A stretch of 38,935 nt of DNA, taken from positions 1 to 38,935 of the forward strand of contig CAJXDE010000009.1 of NCBI GenBank assembly GCA_913052635.1, written 5' to 3'. The stretch's first letter is position 1; every line of letters begins with the position of its first letter. Shown piece after piece: positions 9,018 to 20,613 of this stretch. The stretch is from an uncultured Halieaceae bacterium (GTDB taxonomy: Bacteria > Pseudomonadota > Gammaproteobacteria > Pseudomonadales > Halieaceae). A program made the translations under genes and the position numbers. The notes beneath the pieces are model-generated. The model worked only from the letters and a program-made list of their open reading frames with translations. It was not told where the DNA came from and ran no database searches.

Positions 9018-12000
9018 TCTTTGGCCGCCTGATCGTCCACCTCGAGAAGCCGTGAAGTCGCATCAAACACACGCTCAAACGCTACCTCAGGGTTATCAAG
9101 GTCGCCGCTCACGGCATAAACACCGCTCGATAACTGATTAACCTGATCCTCAAAGACTTTACTGACTAAATAAGTACCGGCAGCAACGGGTAATCCGCCT
9201 GCAAGCGCTGCCACCCAGGGGATGTTTTCGACCAGCGGCAGCGTCACCACCAATTCACCGTTCAGCGTCTCGGTAACAAGATCGATATCGCTGCTAAAGG
9301 TAAAGTATCCTCCAGACCCCTCGATGGAAAAGTCAGGGATGCGCAGGTCGCCCTGCGAAAAACTGAAGCTGCCCCCTGCGCTATCGAATGTCACGCCCGG
9401 ATCAAATAGCTGATTCATGTTGGCACGACGAAACAAACCCGACAGATTCAGCAAACTCAGCAAACGCAGCGCCCCGGTTGCCTCAGCATTGGCCGTGACG
9501 AACGATCCGGCCTCCACCTCCAGTTCCATATCACCGCTTATCGCGGTCAACTCAAAATCGGTGGGACTGCCCGGCCATTGCCACTCAGCGTCCAACCTGC
9601 CGCGCTCGGTTTCTACCAACGGGGCGACGCCGACCAAAGCGAGAGATGTGGCCACATCTTGAAGCTCTGCTGAGAGGGACAGCGTAGTCGACTCACCCTC
9701 CTCGCTGGACTGCCAGATCATCCGAGTTTTTGGCAACCAATTGATGCCCAAAAAATTACCCGTAACCTCTTTGAACTGCCAACCCTCATCCTCCACGTAG
9801 TCGATTGTCAGATCCAGATCACCCAATTCGGTATCGGCCCGATGGATACCCTCGACAGACAGACGCAGTTGTCGCATCCAGGCGCCCAACGCGCCTTGCG
9901 GGTCGGGCGGCGCGGCGCGCTCAGCCCACCGTTCGCTCACCTGCGGCAAGCCCTGAAGATCCAGATACTCAATGCGCAACTCACGCTCCAGACTGGCCTG
10001 CAATGCCGCCGCCGAGTCCGATACCGGCGCACTGGTGACCTGCTGAAGTTGCCCGCGAAGCCAAGGCAGCTCAAAATCAGCAGACCACGTTTCACCCTCC
10101 AGATTGGCGTTGAGTGACAGGGCGCCCAGCTCTTCACCGCGCCACAATAGACGCCCGATCTTCAGTGCATCAACCCGCACAATCGGACCAGACGGTGCTG
10201 CCTCTGCCGAGAACGGTGCGAGCGTGTCCTGCCAGTCTGAAGGATCGAGTGACGGTAAAAACCCGGTCACGCGCAAGCCGGGGTCGGGTGCCAAAAGCGG
10301 CCATTGCAGCGGTCGAGTTCTGGGGGTCACGTCGAGAATGGCAGAAATCGATCCAGCCTCCGGGGTATCGGTAATGGCAGATGCCCTGCCAAACCAGAAC
10401 ATCTCCCATGCGGCCCATTCACGATCCCGCCAGCTGACTTTCAACGGCGCCCTGGCCTCGGCGGATTTGCCCCAGGGAAGAGGCAGATCCACCGAAACGC
10501 CCTTGAGGTCTGATTCGACATCAACCGCCACCTCGCTAGCCACATTAATACCCACGGTGACGGCAGTCACGCCTTCGGCGGGAAGCGGGTAGTTGATTCC
10601 TCGCCAGGACAAGACGTCTGACACAGCCGCTTCAAAATCAAGCTGCGCCGCCAACAATGTGCCGGGTGCCGTAGCAAGCTGGGGACCCATCGCAACAGCA
10701 ACTTGCCTATCGAAAACGCGGGCAGTGATGCCCATGCTCTCGAATCCGGTCTGCGTGCGATACCGCAAATCACCACTCAATGACACCGCCTGCAGATCAA
10801 GCAGCGCAGAGGCCACTGTGGCGTTGGTCATTGCCATTTCAACGTTCACATCCAGTGACGGGGCCACATTGCGCAGGTCAAATCTGATGTGGGCACTGGT
10901 TGCAGTGGGCTCATCACCACCAACGGTCAGATCACGCATGACCGGGTACGCGACAGAAAGCGCGGGTAATTGCTTCAATGCCGACAAGATTTCACCCGGC
11001 TTACCCTTGGACCGCGTCTGCAGATTCAGCCAGATGGCATTGCTGTCCACCTGCAGGCCGGCTGCCGTCTCAACGAGCGCTAGCTCTGCCAACTGACCCT
11101 GTGCAGACCACAAATCAATTCGCGTGTCATCAAGGCGCAGCTGGCTCTCAGTCAGCAAGGCGGCTGGCCAACCGGGCTGGTAGTCGAGCGTCACCCCAGA
11201 TAGATGGGCTGCCAGCTGCATAGTTTGACCGGCGTGGCCGTAGGGTTTGAACCCGCCGTGCCATAAGAAAATTCCGCGCTCAATCTTGCCGGCCGGCAGT
11301 GCCTGTTGCAGCCATGCATAGGCCGGCGCCGGCATTCGGTATGGCATATAAGCATCGCGGATGCCCACCGGCGCATCCAGCACCGAGGCCGACAGCCTCA
11401 TTTTTAGTGGCACCGAGGACTGTTTGGAAAACGGGATATCAATCTCGAACTGCACCGCGGCATCATGCTCAGGGGCACTCCCTAACAGCAAACCATGCTC
11501 TAGGAATAGAGCATCTCGCTGCCAACGCCCCTCCAGTGTCCCCAGCACAGACGTCAGGCGAATGGGCTCCCGATAAACATTAGGCAGCACCAGCTCAAAG
11601 TCCCGGGCATCTATCCAGGCGGTCGCACCCTCCTCATTGGCGGTAATCGAGGCATCGATACCGACCAGACCGGGCACCTTTCTGAAAGGGTCTGTTGTTG
11701 CATCGGTGACAGTGGCCGCCAACTCCCAACGGTGCAGTGGCTGGTCCAATGCTTCCACGGTTAGCGCCAGACGATCGACGGTTCCGGCAGGGCTTAGCGT
11801 TTCGAGAATCTCGTTCACCTTATCGGGAAGAAATTCGCTCCCACGCAGTGCCGCAATCAGAGGCGACACCTCAAAGCGATTGGTCAGCATCTTCCAGCTC
11901 CGCCCAAGACTATGCAGGTGTATCCGGGGAAGCAAGAATGTCTGGTCATCAGCCGTCAACGACGCGTCATCGATCCAGATTCTCGCCTGATCAAATGGGC

Positions 12001-12859
12001 CCTCAACAACACTGTCAACGCGCAGTTGTTCCAAATTAAGGGGTGTTTGGCCTGTCACCGCAATCTGCGTCAGGTTGACCTGCATGACCGCGGTAGGCCG
12101 CCCCCCATTAACCGCAAACCAAAAATCTGCTTGCCCCTCGGCTGTGAGGTCCCATCGCAGCCACTGCGCCAGATAAGACACGCCTGCGCCGCTGAGGCTA
12201 CCCTGTAACTCGCCGGAAAACTGGTTGAGCTCAAAGGGATTACCCGTCCCGGACCCCTCTGCAGACAACAGACGTTCATCGGGAGAATCAATCGACACCC
12301 TGAGGGTCCGGCGGCTTCTGTCACGCGCCAGATCAATATCAACCGTCAATGATTCGAGGGTCATCGGCACGCCATCCCGATCCACCTCACCGATCAGGTG
12401 AGCATCGCGAACCTGCAAACGCGCAAAACTGCTCAGGAAGTCGCCCAGTCCCGCGGGGATGGCTATCGAGTCGGTGCCCGACTCGCCAGTCCACTCGACA
12501 CGGGGCCCGATCAGCGTGAGTTCATCAAAGCGAGGGGCGCCGCTTAGCAGACTCTCCCATGGGTTCAACCTGATGCTGGCCTCGGGTAGCGAGATAGCTG
12601 CGCCCGTCTGACTATCCAGCACCACGAAATCAGTCAAATCCAACCGTGGCGAAAATCCCTCCATAGCGCCACTCATCTGCCCGATGCGAATGTCACCCGA
12701 AAATCGCTGGGACAGCAGCTGCTCTATATCCTGCTGCACCCGCGGGAGCGCCCCCAGAAGCACACGACCACCGCTGACATAAATGGCGAGACTTACCAGC
12801 GCCATCACCATCAGCGGCCAGACGGTTCGCCCCAGATTTTTGGGTATCATGCTAACCAT
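8975..12859 (-). CDS. yhdP: YhdP family AsmA-like envelope protein
   Basis: 1294 aa; N-terminal TM, DUF3971/AsmA-like C-terminus (FSQGDLRIPDFSIEGSGGYFTFSSDIDLVTETLNGELVVTLPL); adjacent to maf/mre cluster. Confidence 0.9.
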   Translation of the reverse strand: MVSMIPKNLGRTVWPLMVMALVSLAIYVSGGRVLLGALPRVQQDIEQLLSQRFSGDIRIGQMSGAMEGFSPRLDLTDFVVLDSQTGAAISLPEASIRLNPWESLLSGAPRFDELTLIGPRVEWTGESGTDSIAIPAGLGDFLSSFARLQVRDAHLIGEVDRDGVPMTLESLTVDIDLARDRSRRTLRVSIDSPDERLLSAEGSGTGNPFELNQFSGELQGSLSGAGVSYLAQWLRWDLTAEGQADFWFAVNGGRPTAVMQVNLTQIAVTGQTPLNLEQLRVDSVVEGPFDQARIWIDDASLTADDQTFLLPRIHLHSLGRSWKMLTNRFEVSPLIAALRGSEFLPDKVNEILETLSPAGTVDRLALTVEALDQPLHRWELAATVTDATTDPFRKVPGLVGIDASITANEEGATAWIDARDFELVLPNVYREPIRLTSVLGTLEGRWQRDALFLEHGLLLGSAPEHDAAVQFEIDIPFSKQSSVPLKMRLSASVLDAPVGIRDAYMPYRMPAPAYAWLQQALPAGKIERGIFLWHGGFKPYGHAGQTMQLAAHLSGVTLDYQPGWPAALLTESQLRLDDTRIDLWSAQGQLAELALVETAAGLQVDSNAIWLNLQTRSKGKPGEILSALKQLPALSVAYPVMRDLTVGGDEPTATSAHIRFDLRNVAPSLDVNVEMAMTNATVASALLDLQAVSLSGDLRYRTQTGFESMGITARVFDRQVAVAMGPQLATAPGTLLAAQLDFEAAVSDVLSWRGINYPLPAEGVTAVTVGINVASEVAVDVESDLKGVSVDLPLPWGKSAEARAPLKVSWRDREWAAWEMFWFGRASAITDTPEAGSISAILDVTPRTRPLQWPLLAPDPGLRVTGFLPSLDPSDWQDTLAPFSAEAAPSGPIVRVDALKIGRLLWRGEELGALSLNANLEGETWSADFELPWLRGQLQQVTSAPVSDSAAALQASLERELRIEYLDLQGLPQVSERWAERAAPPDPQGALGAWMRQLRLSVEGIHRADTELGDLDLTIDYVEDEGWQFKEVTGNFLGINWLPKTRMIWQSSEEGESTTLSLSAELQDVATSLALVGVAPLVETERGRLDAEWQWPGSPTDFELTAISGDMELEVEAGSFVTANAEATGALRLLSLLNLSGLFRRANMNQLFDPGVTFDSAGGSFSFSQGDLRIPDFSIEGSGGYFTFSSDIDLVTETLNGELVVTLPLVENIPWVAALAGGLPVAAGTYLVSKVFEDQVNQLSSGVYAVSGDLDNPEVAFERVFDATSRLLEVDDQAAKDQSPTDAAASSSDR

Positions 12860-13418
12860 GGCGGACCGGCACCCCCGCCTCGATCAACAGCGCCCGGGTT
12901 TCGCACAACGGCAGCCCGACCACGGCACTGTAACTGCCTCTGATTTGACTCACGAAGGCCCCTGCATACCCCTGTATGGCGTAAGCACCGGCTTTATCCC
13001 ACGGCTCGTCAGTCAACAGGTACTGCTGTATCGTCGCCTCTGAGAGCTCCGTAAACAGTACCGATGTTGTGCAGGTGACCGTCTCGATACCACCGCCATA
13101 GGCTATAGCAACCGCTGTGTGCACCTCGTGGGTATTCCCGGATAGCGCGCGGAGAATGGCCGCGGCATCCTGACTGTCGCGGGGCTTACTCAATATATCG
13201 TTGCCCATCGCCACTGTGGTATCGGAACCCAGACTCACCCATTGGTCCACGGCACCCGTTTTGGCCTTTTCACTGGCAAGCCTAACAACGTAATCAGCAG
13301 GAGGCTCCAATGTCCGGGGGCGTTCGTCAATATCAGGCGCCGAGGACTCGAAGTCAGAAACGAGCAAAGAGAGCAGGGCCCGCCTTCGCGGGCTTGACGA
13401 TGCGAGCAGCAGCCGCAT
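12852..13418 (-). CDS. maf: Maf family nucleotide pyrophosphatase
   Basis: MRLLLASSSPRRRALLSLL ... SDTTVAMGNDILSKPRD; start set at 13418 (TGATG overlap with mreD stop) rather than the longer ORF to 13550. Confidence 0.93.
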   Translation of the reverse strand: MRLLLASSSPRRRALLSLLVSDFESSAPDIDERPRTLEPPADYVVRLASEKAKTGAVDQWVSLGSDTTVAMGNDILSKPRDSQDAAAILRALSGNTHEVHTAVAIAYGGGIETVTCTTSVLFTELSEATIQQYLLTDEPWDKAGAYAIQGYAGAFVSQIRGSYSAVVGLPLCETRALLIEAGVPVRHG

Positions 13419-13900
13419 CAGTGCACCTCGTAGTAGCGTCTGGAGTGACGAAGTACTGTGCGAATGGGCACCCAAAAGAGCATGGAACAGATCATGCCAG
13501 CCACTCCGGCCCACGGTACCGTAGGGACATCGATGCCGTTTCTCAGCCACTGCTCGATCCCGGCGCTGAGCAACAACAATACCAGTACCGCGAGCGACTG
13601 CTGCAACAGGTCAAACTGGCGAAGGCGTTGATAGTTGTAGAGCAACAACAGCGTGGCCAACATGAGCCCGGGAGAAGAAAGACCCAGTGGCGCGCCCTCG
13701 ATCAGGTCCTGTGTGACTCCCACCGTGAAAGCGGTCGCCACCCCCACTCTGTGCGGCAAAGCCAATACCCAATAAAACAGGGCTAAAGCCGCCACATCAG
13801 GCCGAAAGCCGCGCCAATCCATAGGGAGCGGCAGCAACGTTAATAGCAGGGCCGCCGCGAGCGAGACGTAGATTACCCAGACCGCATGCGCACGCGTCAA
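13418..13900 (-). CDS. mreD: Rod shape-determining protein MreD
   Basis: 160 aa polytopic protein between mreC and maf. Confidence 0.9.
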   Translation of the reverse strand: MTRAHAVWVIYVSLAAALLLTLLPLPMDWRGFRPDVAALALFYWVLALPHRVGVATAFTVGVTQDLIEGAPLGLSSPGLMLATLLLLYNYQRLRQFDLLQQSLAVLVLLLLSAGIEQWLRNGIDVPTVPWAGVAGMICSMLFWVPIRTVLRHSRRYYEVH

Positions 13901-14742
13901 GGGGCAACCGCCGCTTCAAACCGAGACGACTGCGCCACCACCAACACGTGACGGCCACGATCCAGGGCCGATGCAGGCGCTGCGCTCACCACTGCGAAAG
14001 CATCGCCTGCCGCTATTTCAACGTTAGTCACTCTCGCCACCGGGTAGCCGTGAGGAAAACGGCCACCAAGACCGGATGTCACCAATAAATCACCCGCTCT
14101 AATATCAGTGGTCGCAGCGAGATGCCGAATCACCAGCCGATCGATATCGCCGCTACCTTCTGCGATCGCTCGCAGTCCTGATCGATTCACCTGCACGGGC
14201 AACGCGTGGGCACTGTCAGTGATGAGTAACGCGCGACTGTTGTATTCGTCGACCAGCACAATCTGACCGATCAAACCTTCAGCGCCCAGCACCGGCTGCC
14301 CCTCTTCGACCCCGTCCGCTGCTCCCTTGTCCAGCATGACCAAATGTCTCGCGGGATCTGGTGACACCGAGCTTATCTGAGCCGCGATGAGCTCATCCTC
14401 AATATCCCGAGCCGATTTCAGCAACGCCTTGTAGCGGGCGTTCTCCGACAGCAAGGAAGCCAGTCTTTGTGCCTTTCCCTTCAACACCCTGTTCTCTTGC
14501 TGCAGCCTCAGCAGCTCATCCTGTAATGCATTCCTCGATCGCACTGATTCGAGCAACCGGTCCCAAGCATCGAAAGGGGCCAGCACAATATTGCTCGTGA
14601 ACGCGACCACATCGACCGCTCCACGTTGAACGGCAGTCACTCGGGGGTGTTCACGAAAAATAAACAGGATCGACAAACACAGCAGGGTCAGCACGATAAA
14701 TCGCGCGCTGATCAGGTTCTGTTTAAGGAAAAGCGGTTTAAT
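13897..14742 (-). CDS. mreC: Rod shape-determining protein MreC; 5' end atypical (ATT at 14742 or truncated GTG at 14694)
   Basis: Coiled coil plus MreC beta domain (VMLDKGAADGVEEGQPVLGAEGLIGQIV); in-frame (I)KPLFLKQNLISARFIVLTLLCLSILFIF upstream of the GTG matches usual MreC N-terminus. Confidence 0.88.
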   Translation of the reverse strand: MKPLFLKQNLISARFIVLTLLCLSILFIFREHPRVTAVQRGAVDVVAFTSNIVLAPFDAWDRLLESVRSRNALQDELLRLQQENRVLKGKAQRLASLLSENARYKALLKSARDIEDELIAAQISSVSPDPARHLVMLDKGAADGVEEGQPVLGAEGLIGQIVLVDEYNSRALLITDSAHALPVQVNRSGLRAIAEGSGDIDRLVIRHLAATTDIRAGDLLVTSGLGGRFPHGYPVARVTNVEIAAGDAFAVVSAAPASALDRGRHVLVVAQSSRFEAAVAP

Positions 14743-14764
14743 GACGCTGCCCCAGTCGCCGGTT

Positions 14765-15826
<1,062 letters not shown>

Positions 15827-16018
15827 TCATTCGGTTTGCTGCGGATATCGTCGGCTTACCGGCCGCTGTGTCGCATCACTGGCTTCTGCGACGGGCTTAA
15901 AAACGCCCCCAGATCCAGCGTTTGCAGCGCCAAATGCCAATCGAATGTAGCAACGCGGGGGTTTTTGGGCAAGCCACAAGTGTGTTAGTTTTCGCGGCCT
16001 TCGACGAGGATACGTCTT

Positions 16019-16306
16019 ATGTCTGTCTCACCCCAGGACGTCGAGAAGGTCGCCCTTCTCGCACGGCTCGCTATATCTGAATCTGACCTACCTGAGGTCA
16101 CAGAGCGGTTTGGCCGTGTCCTCGGGTTGGTGGATGAACTCAATACCATCGACACCGAGACGGTGGTACCCATGTCGAACCCCCACGATATGCACCAGCG
16201 ACTGCGACCGGACGCGGTCACACGACAAAATGACCGAGAGAACTTGATGGCCTCTGCTCCCGCACAGGATCAGGGCTATTTTCTGGTGCCCAAGGTCATC
16301 GACTGA
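16019..16306 (+). CDS. gatC: Asp/Glu-tRNA amidotransferase subunit C
   Basis: 95 aa; [36 protein letters not shown]; precedes gatA. Confidence 0.95.
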   Translation: MSVSPQDVEKVALLARLAISESDLPEVTERFGRVLGLVDELNTIDTETVVPMSNPHDMHQRLRPDAVTRQNDRENLMASAPAQDQGYFLVPKVID

Positions 16307-17784
16307 TGACCGATAGCGCCCTACTCTCTGGTTCTGTCAGTTCGCTCAGACAGCAGCTACGCGACCGAGTGGTATCCAGTGAGGAAGTCACTCGCGCCTG
16401 CCTAGAGCGAATTGAAGCCTGTAACGGTGCGCTGAACGCCGTCATCACCGTGTGCGCGGAGCAAGCCATTGACAGCGCCCGCAAGGCGGACAAAGCCATC
16501 GCCAGAGGTAATGTTGCCTCGCTCACCGGCATTCCCGTGCTCCACAAGGATATTTTCTGTACCAGTGGTGTCAGAACGACCTGCGGCTCGCGCATGCTGG
16601 AACAGTTCGTTCCCGCATACGATGCGACGGTTGTCTCCAAGATGCAGGCCGAAGGTGCCGTAATGCTGGGCAAATGCAACATGGATGAGTTTGCGATGGG
16701 CTCCTCCAATGAAACAAGCTTTTTCGGCGTAGTCAAAAACCCCTGGGATCTCAATTGCGTGCCGGGCGGCAGTTCCGGTGGTTCCGCTGCGGCACTCGCC
16801 GCGGGCATGGCGCCGTTGGTGACCGGCACCGACACGGGCGGCTCGATCAGGCAGCCCGCCTCCCTCTGTGGCGTGACGGGCCTTAAACCCACTTACGGCC
16901 GGGTCTCCCGCTTGGGCATCATTGCCTTTGCGTCTTCGCTGGATCAGGCAGGCCCCATGGCCCGCACTGCTGAAGACTGCGCGATCGCGTTGACCGCCAT
17001 GTCAGGCATTGATGCGGGAGACTCGACGTCTGCCGACTTGCCTGTGCCTGACTTTCATGCGGGACTGAATCACGATGTTCAGGGGCTTAGGATCGGGCTG
17101 CCGCGAGAGTACTTCAACGATGATCTCGAGCAGAATGTGCGCGAGCGGGTGATGGCAGCGCTGTCTGTGCTGGAGCAGGCGGGGGCAACGCTGGTGGACA
17201 TTGAGCTACCTCACAGTCACTACGCGATTGCCACCTACTACGTCATCGCGCCCGCGGAGGCTTCGGCAAATCTGGCTCGCTACGACGGCGTGCGCTTTGG
17301 CTATCGCTGCAAAGAGCCAGTAGATCTCGAAGACCTCTACCTGCGCTCGCGCAGCGAGGGTTTTGGTGAGGAAGTGCAGCGGCGGATTCTGGTGGGCACC
17401 TACGCGTTGTCAGCCGGGTTTTACGATGCTTATTTCAACAAGGCGCAACAGGTCAGACGCGTGATTACAGAAGATTTCACGCGAGCCTTTGATAACGTGG
17501 ACATGATCGCCGGTCCCTCTGCGCCCGGCGTCGCCTTTCAGTTCGGGGCGAAACAGCAGGATCCCGTCGCCATGTATATGGAAGACGTCTACACGCTGGC
17601 AGTGAATCTGGCAGGCCTACCCGGCTTATCCACCCCCGCGGGTTTGATCAACGGCATGCCCGTTGGATTGCAACTGATTGGCAAGCCGTTTGACGAGCAG
17701 ACGATTCTCAACGCGGCACATCGCCTGCAGACCGACACGGACTGGCACATGGCCAGGCCACAACTTGAGACGGTGACGCCATGA
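16306..17784 (+). CDS. gatA: Asp/Glu-tRNA amidotransferase subunit A
   Basis: 492 aa amidase; [34 protein letters not shown]. Confidence 0.97.
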   Translation: MTDSALLSGSVSSLRQQLRDRVVSSEEVTRACLERIEACNGALNAVITVCAEQAIDSARKADKAIARGNVASLTGIPVLHKDIFCTSGVRTTCGSRMLEQFVPAYDATVVSKMQAEGAVMLGKCNMDEFAMGSSNETSFFGVVKNPWDLNCVPGGSSGGSAAALAAGMAPLVTGTDTGGSIRQPASLCGVTGLKPTYGRVSRLGIIAFASSLDQAGPMARTAEDCAIALTAMSGIDAGDSTSADLPVPDFHAGLNHDVQGLRIGLPREYFNDDLEQNVRERVMAALSVLEQAGATLVDIELPHSHYAIATYYVIAPAEASANLARYDGVRFGYRCKEPVDLEDLYLRSRSEGFGEEVQRRILVGTYALSAGFYDAYFNKAQQVRRVITEDFTRAFDNVDMIAGPSAPGVAFQFGAKQQDPVAMYMEDVYTLAVNLAGLPGLSTPAGLINGMPVGLQLIGKPFDEQTILNAAHRLQTDTDWHMARPQLETVTP

Positions 17785-19232
17785 GTTGGGAGACGGTGAT
17801 GGGTCTCGAGGTGCATTTGCAACTCGCGACGCAATCGAAAATTTTTTCGGGTTCGGCGACGACATTTGGTGCAGCGCCGAATGAGCAGGCAGATGCGGTA
17901 GATCTGGGCATGCCCGGCATGCTGCCTGTGTTGAACGAGGAGGCTGTCCGCTACGCAGTCAAGTTTGGTTTGGGCATCGGCGCCCGTATTGGAGAACGCT
18001 CCGTCTTCGATCGCAAAAATTATTTTTACCCGGATCTGCCCAAGGGATACCAGGTCAGTCAGTTTTTTGCGCCCATCGTCTGCGAGGGTGTTTTCGAGGT
18101 GCCATTGGAAGACGGGACGCTTTTCCCGATTCGCATCACGCGCGCGCATTTAGAGGAAGATGCTGGCAAATCTGTCCACGATGCCTTCAGCCAGGAAACA
18201 GGGATCGATCTCAACCGCGCCGGCACGCCACTTCTCGAGATCGTGACCGAGCCCGACTTCCGCTCGGCGGAACAGGCGGTGGCGTACCTCAAGGCGCTCC
18301 ACTCGCTGGTGACGTATTTGGGGATCTCTGACGGCAACATGGCAGAGGGCTCTATGCGCTGCGATATCAACATCTCGCTGCGTGAAAAAGGGGCCGATGC
18401 CCTGGGCACACGCACCGAAATTAAGAACGTGAATTCTTTCCGCTTCGTCGAGCGGGCGATTCACAGTGAATACGAGAGACAGGCAGACATTCTCGAGAGC
18501 GGCGGTTCGATCACGCAAGAAACGCGGCTTTACGACGCTGAACAAAATGTCACGCGCTCGATGCGCTCAAAAGAAGTGGCCAATGACTATCGGTATTTCC
18601 CTGAGCCCGATTTGCTGCCGATCGTCATCGACGCAGAGTACATCGAGGCAGTCAGAGCCACGCTACCCGAGTTGCCCGGTGCCAAAAGAGCGCGCTTCAT
18701 CGCGGATTATGGGCTCAATGATTACGACGCTGCACTGCTCGTTCCCAATCATGCGCTGGCGGATTATTTCGAGTCCGTCGTCACAGCCGGAGGCGCTGCG
18801 AAACCGGCCGCGAATTGGATTCTGGGCGACTTGGCAGCGGCCCTTAATCGCAACGAGACAGACATCACTGACAGTCTGATATCAGCGGCGCAGTTAGCGG
18901 GCCTGATCGTGCGTATTGAGGATGGCACGCTGTCCAGCAAACTGGCAAAGCAGGTATTCGACGGGCTGTGGGCGGGCGAGGGTGACGCCGATCAGATCAT
19001 TGAAGCGCGGGGACTCAAGCAAGTCAGCGACTCGGGCGCCCTGGAATCGATGGTGGACGCAGTCATTGCCGAAAACCCGGATCAAGTCGCCCAGTATCTG
19101 GCAGCCGACGAAGCCAAACAGAAGAAGTTGAGCGGTTTCTTTGTCGGCCAGATCATGAAGGCGTCCAAAGGGCAGGCCAATCCCCAGATGGTCAATGAGT
19201 TATTGCTCAAGAAGCTGAACGATCAGTCTTGA
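17781..19232 (+). CDS. gatB: Asp/Glu-tRNA amidotransferase subunit B
   Basis: 483 aa; [13 protein letters not shown], GatB Yqey tail. Confidence 0.97.
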   Translation: MSWETVMGLEVHLQLATQSKIFSGSATTFGAAPNEQADAVDLGMPGMLPVLNEEAVRYAVKFGLGIGARIGERSVFDRKNYFYPDLPKGYQVSQFFAPIVCEGVFEVPLEDGTLFPIRITRAHLEEDAGKSVHDAFSQETGIDLNRAGTPLLEIVTEPDFRSAEQAVAYLKALHSLVTYLGISDGNMAEGSMRCDINISLREKGADALGTRTEIKNVNSFRFVERAIHSEYERQADILESGGSITQETRLYDAEQNVTRSMRSKEVANDYRYFPEPDLLPIVIDAEYIEAVRATLPELPGAKRARFIADYGLNDYDAALLVPNHALADYFESVVTAGGAAKPAANWILGDLAAALNRNETDITDSLISAAQLAGLIVRIEDGTLSSKLAKQVFDGLWAGEGDADQIIEARGLKQVSDSGALESMVDAVIAENPDQVAQYLAADEAKQKKLSGFFVGQIMKASKGQANPQMVNELLLKKLNDQS

Positions 19233-19861
19233 ACCCGACCCTTTAAATATTTCAGCCGATTTTCCCGCTTCTGCTCGGCGCTTTTACGCAGCAACACATA
19301 GATTGCGCCGGTGCCGCCATGCGCTGGCTGTGCCGAGTGAAAAGCCTGAACCGCTTCCAATTCTCGCAGCCAATGATTGAGGTAGCCTTTCAGGACCGCT
19401 TTCCGCTCGCCCTGGTTTTTCGATTGCCCCTTGCCATGAACAATCAGCAATGTTCGCAAGCCCAGCTCTGTCGCCTCACGAATAAAGGAAAACACCTCAT
19501 CTCGCGCCTGCTGCACCAACATGCGATGCAGGTCCAAACGCGCGTCGATCTGGTACTGACCCAATCGTAGCTTGCGATACACCCCGTGCTGAATCCCCGG
19601 CCGCTTGAATTCCAGTACTTGCCAAGCATCGAGCGGCATCACGCCATCATCAACGAGTGGATTCATAACTTGCTCTTCACCCACTGCAGCCTGCTGTCGG
19701 CCTTTCTGTTGGTCTTCAGAGAGACGGTCCTTGACCAAGCGGACGCGCGCCTCTCGGCCCAAGGGCTTAACCCCGGACATTTCCTCGGCAAAAAGATCCT
19801 CGTCGCTCACCCGTAGTTGCACTCTGATCTGCGGTTTGGACAGTATAATCGTCGCATTCAT
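19223..19861 (-). CDS. Smr/MutS2-type endonuclease domain protein
   Basis: 212 aa; [37 protein letters not shown] ... [13 protein letters not shown] Smr domain. Confidence 0.9.
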   Translation of the reverse strand: MNATIILSKPQIRVQLRVSDEDLFAEEMSGVKPLGREARVRLVKDRLSEDQQKGRQQAAVGEEQVMNPLVDDGVMPLDAWQVLEFKRPGIQHGVYRKLRLGQYQIDARLDLHRMLVQQARDEVFSFIREATELGLRTLLIVHGKGQSKNQGERKAVLKGYLNHWLRELEAVQAFHSAQPAHGGTGAIYVLLRKSAEQKRENRLKYLKGRVQD

Positions 19862-19875
19862 CGCCGGGGGACCTC

Positions 19876-20613
19876 ATGAACGGCAATTTCGTGACGGGCG
19901 CGGGATATTTCCTGCGCGGCCTGGCCATGACCTTTCAACCGGACCTGCGTCGCTTCGTAGTGATACCGCTAATTGCCAATGTGGTGCTGTTCAGCCTGAT
20001 GGGTTGGCTGCTTTACGAGGTCATTACAGACTTTTACGACGCCGCGATGCTCACTGTGCCGGAGTGGCTGCAATTTCTGTCCTGGATCATCACGCCGTTG
20101 CTGTGGTTAGTTGGAGGGCTGATGACGGGCTATGTCTCGACCCTGCTGGTACTGATGCTGACCTCACCCTTTCACGCCTTGCTGGCGGAGAAGGTCGAAG
20201 AATCAATTACGGGAGAGCCCGTGCCGGCATTGGAGGGTATCGCCACGGCGCTCCTCGAAGTCCCGCGAGCCCTGTTTCGGGAGATCAGGAAGCTTCTCTA
20301 CTACGTCCCGATGGCACTGGCGGTGCTGATACTGACCATCATTCCGGTGTTCAACGCTTTCGCCCCGCTGGGCTGGTTTTTGCTGGGGGCTTGGATGATG
20401 AGTCTGCAATTTGTCGACTATCCAATGGATAACCACAGATTGACGTTTCGGGAAGTGCGCGACGCGTGCGCAGAGCGAAGATTATCGACGATTGGCTTTG
20501 GCGGCACGGTAGCCTTTTTCACCGGCATCCCGCTCTTGAACCTGGTCGTGATTCCTGCGGCGGTGATTGGCGCAACGCTACTCTGGTGCGAAGAGCTGAG
20601 ATCCCAACATTAG
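19876..20613 (+). CDS. cysZ: CysZ/EI24-type membrane protein (sulfate transport associated)
   Basis: 245 aa; four TM; FQPDLRRFVVIPLIANVVLF, DYPMDNHRLTFREVRDA. Confidence 0.85.
   Translation: MNGNFVTGAGYFLRGLAMTFQPDLRRFVVIPLIANVVLFSLMGWLLYEVITDFYDAAMLTVPEWLQFLSWIITPLLWLVGGLMTGYVSTLLVLMLTSPFHALLAEKVEESITGEPVPALEGIATALLEVPRALFREIRKLLYYVPMALAVLILTIIPVFNAFAPLGWFLLGAWMMSLQFVDYPMDNHRLTFREVRDACAERRLSTIGFGGTVAFFTGIPLLNLVVIPAAVIGATLLWCEELRSQH

Noticed and set aside
10104-10592. 162-aa and other plus-strand ORFs within yhdP
   Set aside because: yhdP frame is continuous and recognisable across this region; these are GC-driven antisense frames.
19605-20432. 275-aa plus-strand ORF across smr and cysZ
   Set aside because: Runs antisense to smr and out of frame within cysZ, both clearly coding; no domain signal.
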